DNA from: Mesorhizobium prunaredense
Lineage (GTDB): Bacteria > Pseudomonadota > Alphaproteobacteria > Rhizobiales > Rhizobiaceae
Direction: 5' to 3'
NCBI RefSeq assembly: GCF_900156895.1
Contig: NZ_FTPD01000045.1
Coordinates: 380,997 to 444,996, forward strand
DNA: 64,000 nt
Both the position numbers and the translations under genes were made by a program. The notes beneath the pieces were generated by a model, which did no database searches, was not told the origin of the DNA, and saw only the letters and a list, made by a program, of their open reading frames with translations. Of the stretch, positions 58,933 to 64,000 are shown piece after piece. Positions within the stretch are counted from its first letter, which is position 1; every line of letters begins with the position of its first letter.

Positions 58933-61900
58933 ATTTCTTCATCCACCGTCCGATCTTCGCATCGTCGATCGCCATCATCATGGTGCTCGCCGGGACGATC
59001 TGCTATTTCCTGCTGCCTGTCTCGCAGTTTCCCGACATCACGCCGCCTCAGGTGGTGGTCAGCGCCAACTATCCGGGCGCCAGTGCGCAAGTTGTGGCCG
59101 ACACCGTCACGACGCCGCTCGAACAGCAGATCAACGGCGTTCAAGGCATGACCTACATGTCGTCGTCGAGCTCCAATGACGGCTCGTCGACGATCACCGT
59201 TACCTTCGAGGTCGGCTATCCCCTGAGCACCGCCGCTGTCGATGTCCAGAACCGCGTGTCACAGGCGGCGTCCTCGCTGCCTGCCATCGTCAACCAGGGC
59301 GGCGTGACGATCAAGAAGCAGAACCCGAACTTCGTCCTGATCGTCAATCTCACCTCGCCCAACGGCTCTGTCGATCCGGTCGCGCTCAGCAACCTCGCCT
59401 ACCTGCAAGTGGTCGACCCGCTGAAGCGCCTGCCCGGCGTCGGCGACGTGCAGATCTTCGGCGAGCGGCGTTATTCGATGCGCGTATGGCTCGATCCCGA
59501 CAAGATTGCCAATCTCGGCATCACCGCCGTCGATGTCCAAAACGCCATTGCCGAGCAGAATGTCCAGGTCGCGGCCGGCAAGATCGGGCAGTCGCCGGCG
59601 CCGGCCGGCACCGCTTTCGAAATGCAGGTCAATGCCGTCGGCCGACTGAGCGATCCCAAGGAATTCGGCGATATCATCGTGCGCGCCGATGCCGCGAACG
59701 GATCGCTGGTGCGGTTGCGCGACGTCGCGCGCATCGAACTCGGCGCCCTGCAATACTCGTCGTCGGCGTTCTTCGGCGAGGACCCGACCGTGGTGCTCGC
59801 GGTCTACCAGATGCCAGGCTCGAACGCCCTCGATCTGCAGCAGCGCGTCAAGGACAAGATGCAGGAACTGTCGGCCCGCTTCCCCAAGGGCGTCAGCTAC
59901 GCCATGCATTACGATACGACACGTTTCGTTTCGGCGTCGATGCACGACGTGCTGGTCACGCTCGGCGAGGCGCTGGTCCTGGTTGTCGCGGTGGTGTTCA
60001 TCTTCCTGCAGAGCTGGCGCACCACGATCATCCCGACGATTGCGATTCCCGTGTCGCTGGTCGCCACGCTCGTCGTCATGTACATGTTCGGCTTCTCGCT
60101 GAACATGCTCAGCCTGCTTGGCATGGTGCTGGCGATCGGCCTCGTCGTCGATGACGCGATCGTCGTCGTCGAGAATGTCGAACGCCAGTTGGAGGCCGGC
60201 CTCAAACCGCTGGCTGCAACACGCGCGGCGATGGCCGAGGTCACCGGCCCGATCATCGCCACGACCGCCGTGCTGATGGCCGTGTTCGTGCCGGTCGCCT
60301 TCATACCTGGCGTTTCCGGCCGGCTCTACAACCAGTTTGCCCTGACGGTGGCGATCTCCTTCGGCATCTCCGCCTTCGTCTCGCTGACGCTCACCCCGGC
60401 GCTTAGCGCCGCCTTCCTGCGTCACCGCCCGGCAACGCAGTTCGTGCTGTTCCGCTGGTTCAACACGGGTTTCGATCGGCTGTCGCATGCCTATGCCCAT
60501 GGTGTGCGCTTCCTCATCCGCCTGCGCTGGATCATGCTCGGGCTGTTCGCGGCCGGGCTTGTCGCCACCTATTTCGTCTGGCAGCGCCTGCCCTCGACCT
60601 TCCTTCCGGTCGAGGACCAGGGCTATTTCTTCGTGGTCATCCAGTTGCCGGATGGGGCGTCGCTTGAACGCACCGACGCGGTGGCCCGAAAGGCGCGCGA
60701 CATCCTGCAGAACACGCCCGGCGTCGATATCGTCGGCTCGATCAGCGGCTTGAACTTCCTCACCAGTGCCGCCCAGTCGAACTCGGCGGTGGAATTCGCC
60801 ATCCTCAAACCATGGGACGAACGCGGCCCTGACCAGAGCGCCTCGAAGCTCGTTGCCGACGTGCGCTCGAAGCTCATGGAACTTCCGGAAGCGTTCGCGC
60901 TGAGCTTCGATCCGCCTTCGATCCCGGGCATCGGCACGACCGGCGGTTTTGAATTCCAGGTGGAGGACCTGACCGGTCGCGGCAGCGCTGCGCTCAACGA
61001 CGCGACGCAAGCGGTGCTCGCTGAAGCGCGCAAACAGCCCGAACTCAACCCGCAGCAATTGTTCTCGTCATTCTCGACCTCGACGCCGCAGTTCAACTAC
61101 GACCTCGACCGCAACAAGGCGAAGCTGCTCGGCCTCAGCCTGCCTGACGTGTTCAACACGCTGCAGATCTATCTCGGCTCGCTCTATGTGAACGATTTCA
61201 ACCTGTTCGGTCGCACCTTCCGGGTGACGATCCAGGCCGACAAGGATGCGCGTGCGGGTGCGGCCGACATTTCGCGGCTCTATGTGCGCAATGCCTCCGG
61301 CGGCATGGTGCCGTTGAGCACGCTCGGCAAGCTGGTGCCCGTCGTCGGCCCGGAAACCGTCCCGCATTACAACAACAATGCGTCGGCCCTGATCAATGGC
61401 GGTGCCGCACCCGGCTTCTCCTCGGGCCAGGCGGTCGCTGCGATGGAACGTGCCGCCGCCACGGCGCTGCCGAAGGATTTCGGCTATGAATGGACGGGCA
61501 TCACCTATCAGGAGCTCAAGGCCGGATCGATCGCCTCGATTGTCTTCGGTCTCGCCATGGTCTTCGTCTTCCTGATCCTTGCCGCCCAATATGAGAGCTG
61601 GGCCATGCCGTTCATGGTCCTGCTCGCGGTGCCGCTTGCCCTGTTCGGCGCCTTTGTCGCCCTGCTGATGCGCGGCATGCAGATCGATGTCTATTCGCAG
61701 ATCGGCTTCGTCATGCTGATCGGGCTGGCGGCGAAGAACGCCATTTTGATCGTGGAGTTTGCCCGGCGCCGGCGCGAGGAAGGCCTCAGCATCGTCGACG
61801 CCGCAATGGAAGCGGCGCGCCTGCGGCTGCGGCCCATCCTGATGACCGCCTTCGCGTTCATCCTCGGTGTGCTGCCGCTGATGTTCTCCACAGGCGCCGG

Positions 61901-62102
61901 TGCAGCGAGCCGCCAGTCGATCGGCACCACCGTCTTTGGCGGCATGGTCGCAGCGACGATCCTGTCGCTGGTGTTCGTGCCGGTCTTCTATGCGGTGATC
62001 GAGCAGCTGCGCGAGCGCGGCAGCAAGGGCGAGCCCGTTGCCGAACCGACTGAACCAACTGCCGAACCCGCTTTCGCGCGATTGGCCGAAGCGGCCGAAT
62101 AG
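58926..62102 (+). CDS. RND efflux permease (AcrB/MexB-like HAE1)
   Basis: A 1058-residue proton-driven multidrug pump. It starts MVNFFIHRPIFASSIAIIMVLAGTICYFLLPVSQFPDITPPQVVVSANYPGAS, with GLVVDDAIVVVENVER containing the two proton-relay Asp residues in helix 4, and Lys in GLAAKNAILIVEFA (helix 10). The two large periplasmic loops lie at about residues 30-330 and 560-860. The ATG at 58926 overlaps the small upstream gene. The permease precedes the adaptor gene, the reverse of acrAB order. Confidence 0.95.
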   Translation: MVNFFIHRPIFASSIAIIMVLAGTICYFLLPVSQFPDITPPQVVVSANYPGASAQVVADTVTTPLEQQINGVQGMTYMSSSSSNDGSSTITVTFEVGYPLSTAAVDVQNRVSQAASSLPAIVNQGGVTIKKQNPNFVLIVNLTSPNGSVDPVALSNLAYLQVVDPLKRLPGVGDVQIFGERRYSMRVWLDPDKIANLGITAVDVQNAIAEQNVQVAAGKIGQSPAPAGTAFEMQVNAVGRLSDPKEFGDIIVRADAANGSLVRLRDVARIELGALQYSSSAFFGEDPTVVLAVYQMPGSNALDLQQRVKDKMQELSARFPKGVSYAMHYDTTRFVSASMHDVLVTLGEALVLVVAVVFIFLQSWRTTIIPTIAIPVSLVATLVVMYMFGFSLNMLSLLGMVLAIGLVVDDAIVVVENVERQLEAGLKPLAATRAAMAEVTGPIIATTAVLMAVFVPVAFIPGVSGRLYNQFALTVAISFGISAFVSLTLTPALSAAFLRHRPATQFVLFRWFNTGFDRLSHAYAHGVRFLIRLRWIMLGLFAAGLVATYFVWQRLPSTFLPVEDQGYFFVVIQLPDGASLERTDAVARKARDILQNTPGVDIVGSISGLNFLTSAAQSNSAVEFAILKPWDERGPDQSASKLVADVRSKLMELPEAFALSFDPPSIPGIGTTGGFEFQVEDLTGRGSAALNDATQAVLAEARKQPELNPQQLFSSFSTSTPQFNYDLDRNKAKLLGLSLPDVFNTLQIYLGSLYVNDFNLFGRTFRVTIQADKDARAGAADISRLYVRNASGGMVPLSTLGKLVPVVGPETVPHYNNNASALINGGAAPGFSSGQAVAAMERAAATALPKDFGYEWTGITYQELKAGSIASIVFGLAMVFVFLILAAQYESWAMPFMVLLAVPLALFGAFVALLMRGMQIDVYSQIGFVMLIGLAAKNAILIVEFARRRREEGLSIVDAAMEAARLRLRPILMTAFAFILGVLPLMFSTGAGAASRQSIGTTVFGGMVAATILSLVFVPVFYAVIEQLRERGSKGEPVAEPTEPTAEPAFARLAEAAE

Positions 62103-62118
62103 GATTGGAGAATTGATC

Positions 62119-63288
62119 ATGCGTAAATGGAAAATTGCGTTGGGAGCGGCCGTCGCCGTTGGGGCGGTCTCGGTGGCCAGCGTTCACTTGCTCGACATGG
62201 GCAATTTCGGCCTCAACGCCGGCACGGCAGGGGCGGCAACGCCTGAGCCCGCGGCGCCCGAACCCGCGGCGTTCGTCATGCCGGTGCCGGTGGTGAGCGT
62301 CGTCAAGAAGACGATCCCGATCTATCTCGACTATGCCGCCCGCACCGAGCCGATCCGCAGCATCACGCTGCAATCGCGCGTGCCGGGTTATCTGCAGGAG
62401 CAGGTCGCGCCCGACGGCAGCGATGTCAAGAAGGGCGACCTTCTCTACAAGATCGCTCCAGAGGATTTCCAGGCTGCCCTCGAGCAGGCGAAGGCTCAGG
62501 TCCAGCGCGACGAAGCAACGCTCGACTATGCGCGTTCCAGCCTTGGTCGCGGCACCGAGCTTGCCAAGAGCGGATACCTCGCCAAGGATGTCTTCGACCA
62601 GCGCACCAGCAGCTTGCGCGAGGCCCAGGCCTCGCTCGCGGTGAACCAGGCGGCTGTGCGGACCGCCGAGCTCAATCTGAGCTATTCGGAAATCAAGGCG
62701 CCGTTCGCCGGGCGCGTCGGCCGCAACCAGGCCTCGGTCGGAACGCTGGTCAGCGTTGCCGGCACGGTGCTCAACACGCTGGTGCAGCTCGACCCGATCT
62801 ATGTCACCTTCAACCCGAGTGAAACGGATCTGGCGCAGATCGAGGAAGCCCGCGCGGCGGGACCCATCGATGTCGACGTCCTGCTTCCCGGCGATACGGA
62901 ACCGCGCCACAAAGGTCAGCTCACCTTCATCGACAACACGGTCGATCGCTCGACCGGCACCATCACCGCACGGGCGACGATCGGCAACGCCAAGTTCACG
63001 CTGCTGCCGGGCCAATATGTTCGCGTCAGGCTGCACATCAAGCAGCAGCCAGATGCACTGATGGTGCCGCAGACGGCGTTGGGATCGAGCCAGCTCGGCA
63101 AGTATCTCTACGTCGTCGGCAAGGACAATACTGTCGACCAGCGCATTGTTTCGCTGGGGCCGACCAACGGCGACCTGGTGGCGATCTCGGGCGGCGTAGC
63201 GGAAGGCGACCAGGTGATAACAGGCAATCTGCAGAAGATCGGCCCGGGAATGCCTGTCTCGCCGCTGCCACAGAAACCTGCCACCTGA
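62119..63288 (+). CDS. RND periplasmic adaptor (membrane fusion protein)
   Basis: A 389-residue AcrA/MexA-type adaptor: signal anchor (ALGAAVAVGAVSVASVHLL), an Ala/Pro/Glu linker, then lipoyl-like halves (GYLQEQVAPDGSDVKKGDLLYKI and LNLSYSEIKAPFAGRVGRNQASVGTLV), a coiled coil between them and a barrel (RVRLHIKQQPDALMVPQTAL). No lipobox is visible, so it is held by its membrane helix. No outer-membrane channel gene is in the window, so a TolC-like partner must be elsewhere. Confidence 0.93.
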   Translation: MRKWKIALGAAVAVGAVSVASVHLLDMGNFGLNAGTAGAATPEPAAPEPAAFVMPVPVVSVVKKTIPIYLDYAARTEPIRSITLQSRVPGYLQEQVAPDGSDVKKGDLLYKIAPEDFQAALEQAKAQVQRDEATLDYARSSLGRGTELAKSGYLAKDVFDQRTSSLREAQASLAVNQAAVRTAELNLSYSEIKAPFAGRVGRNQASVGTLVSVAGTVLNTLVQLDPIYVTFNPSETDLAQIEEARAAGPIDVDVLLPGDTEPRHKGQLTFIDNTVDRSTGTITARATIGNAKFTLLPGQYVRVRLHIKQQPDALMVPQTALGSSQLGKYLYVVGKDNTVDQRIVSLGPTNGDLVAISGGVAEGDQVITGNLQKIGPGMPVSPLPQKPAT

Positions 63289-63311
63289 TACCCCCATCAG
63301 GCCCGGTCCAG

Positions 63312-63344
63312 CGGCGCCCCCGGCTATGCGGAGGGCGCCGTTTT
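63312..63344 (+). terminator. Rho-independent terminator of the RND operon
   Basis: CGGCGCCC and GGGCGCCG form an 8-bp stem with a 13-base loop, followed by TTTT. It lies 23 bases after the adaptor stop codon. Confidence 0.75.
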
Positions 63345-63499
63345 GCTGAGCAGTTCGGCCGGGCCGGCCACATCGGCACAGCTTCGAAGAATTGCTTGCC
63401 TATGCGCGCAGCCTCGAACAGTGTGCTTCCAGAGGTGTCAAGGCCGATCGCGCCGGCCTGACGCGCAACCGGCCTGACGGCAGTTGAGCCGGCCGGACG

Positions 63500-64000
63500 A
63501 TGCAGGTTGGCGGCAACGGACGGACAGAAAAATTGCGGATCAAAACCATCAAGGCCTACCATGTCGTGCAGCCCTTTGTGGACGGGCCCTACCGCATGTC
63601 CAAGGGGCGTGTCGCCGACGTGTTCGACGCGGTGATCGTCGCCATCGCCTCCGACAGCGGGCTGACCGGCTGGGGCGAGATGGCGCCGCTCGGCAATTTC
63701 TACTCGCCGGCATTCGCGGCCGGCACTCGCGCCGGCGTCATCGAAATTGCCCCGCATCTGCTCGGCCATGATCCTCGCGCCTTGGCCAGTATCGGCAGGC
63801 TGATGGACACGGTGTTCAAGGGCCATCCCTACATCAAGTCGGCGCTCGACATGGCCTGCTCGGATCTCGCGGCACGCGCCGCCGACATACCGCTGGTGAC
63901 GCTGCTCGGCGGGCGCGAGAGCGAGACGGCGGAACTCTACAAGGTCGTCACCCATGGCACCGTCGACGCGATGGCCGCACTGGCCAAGCGCATCGTCAGG
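63500..64000 (+). CDS. Mandelate racemase/muconate lactonizing enzyme-family protein, 5' part
   Basis: The first 167 codons of an enolase-superfamily enzyme reach the window end. The visible part is the N-terminal capping domain (IKTIKAYHVVQPFVDGPYRMSKGRVADVFDAVIVAIASDSGLTGWGEMAPLGNFYSPAF) and the beginning of the barrel (KSALDMACSDLAARAADIPLVTLLGG). Sequence resembles cis-3-hydroxy-L-proline dehydratase and related enzymes, but the catalytic Lys and metal ligands lie outside. The start is ATG 63500 or TTG 63533. Confidence 0.8.
   Translation, partial: MQVGGNGRTEKLRIKTIKAYHVVQPFVDGPYRMSKGRVADVFDAVIVAIASDSGLTGWGEMAPLGNFYSPAFAAGTRAGVIEIAPHLLGHDPRALASIGRLMDTVFKGHPYIKSALDMACSDLAARAADIPLVTLLGGRESETAELYKVVTHGTVDAMAALAKRIVR

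Noticed and set aside
59259..61058. 599-codon minus-strand frame over the RND permease
   Set aside because: Mirror of the third-codon G/C bias of the pump gene; no motif and no ribosome site.

Overview
The window looks like chromosomal DNA of a Mesorhizobium-like alphaproteobacterium (Rhizobiales). Supporting signs are the high G+C, the split F0 operon with two b-type subunits (b and b'), a BacA/SbmA peptide transporter, an LexA box of the alphaproteobacterial GTTC-N7-GTTC type, rhizobial CCCAAAA/TTTTGGG palindromic repeats and a large load of ABC importers. I had no search tools, so all identifications rest on motifs, length and context.

Left part (1-15.3 kb) is mostly core: the end of a TPR protein, a polyprenyl diphosphate synthase, a DUF2007 protein and tRNA methyltransferase pair, an S49 peptidase, ispE and moaB, an exported metallo-hydrolase, a cyclase-family protein, an orphan Phd antitoxin with a truncated PIN toxin, a glycosyltransferase divergent from a radical-SAM gene that carries an SOS box, rnhB, the F0 operon atpI-B-E-b'-b and a SleB-type cell wall hydrolase.

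15.4-20.6 kb is an accessory block between core loci: an operon of an isoprenylcysteine-methyltransferase-like protein, a lone E2/CAT-type acyltransferase and an SDR fused to a SEC-C zinc motif, then lipoproteins, an L,D-transpeptidase and another SDR. 20.6-30 kb returns to conserved genes: der, a membrane TPR protein, a polysaccharide deacetylase, bacA, an MFS carrier, a DUF1127-like small protein, a LysR regulator, an M29 aminopeptidase and a DUF488 protein.

30-41.3 kb is a sugar or polyol catabolic region: a binding-protein/two-permease/SDR/ATPase operon facing a SorC regulator, then a HAD phosphatase and an AraM-type glycerol-1-phosphate dehydrogenase facing a second SorC regulator and an FGGY kinase. 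After an ArsC/Spx-like protein and an intact AbrB-PIN toxin-antitoxin pair, 42.5-50.1 kb holds a taurine/nitrate-type ABC importer with a fumarylpyruvate-hydrolase-like enzyme, an oxalyl-CoA-synthetase-like ligase and a ketopantoate-reductase-like protein under a GntR regulator. 50.1-57.3 kb holds an aldehyde dehydrogenase, an XylX-like FAH dehydratase, a ribose-type sugar ABC importer and a LacI regulator, which suggests a non-phosphorylative pentose route. The gene fragment between the aldehyde dehydrogenase and the dehydratase is a decayed ABC ATPase tail.

57.4-63.3 kb has a small RNA with three anti-Shine-Dalgarno hairpin loops, then a TetR regulator divergent from an RND efflux operon with two matched operators. 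The window ends inside a mandelate-racemase-family gene. Most interesting are the small RNA, the SOS-boxed radical-SAM gene, the ICMT/acyltransferase/SDR-SEC-C operon and the AraM polyol locus.
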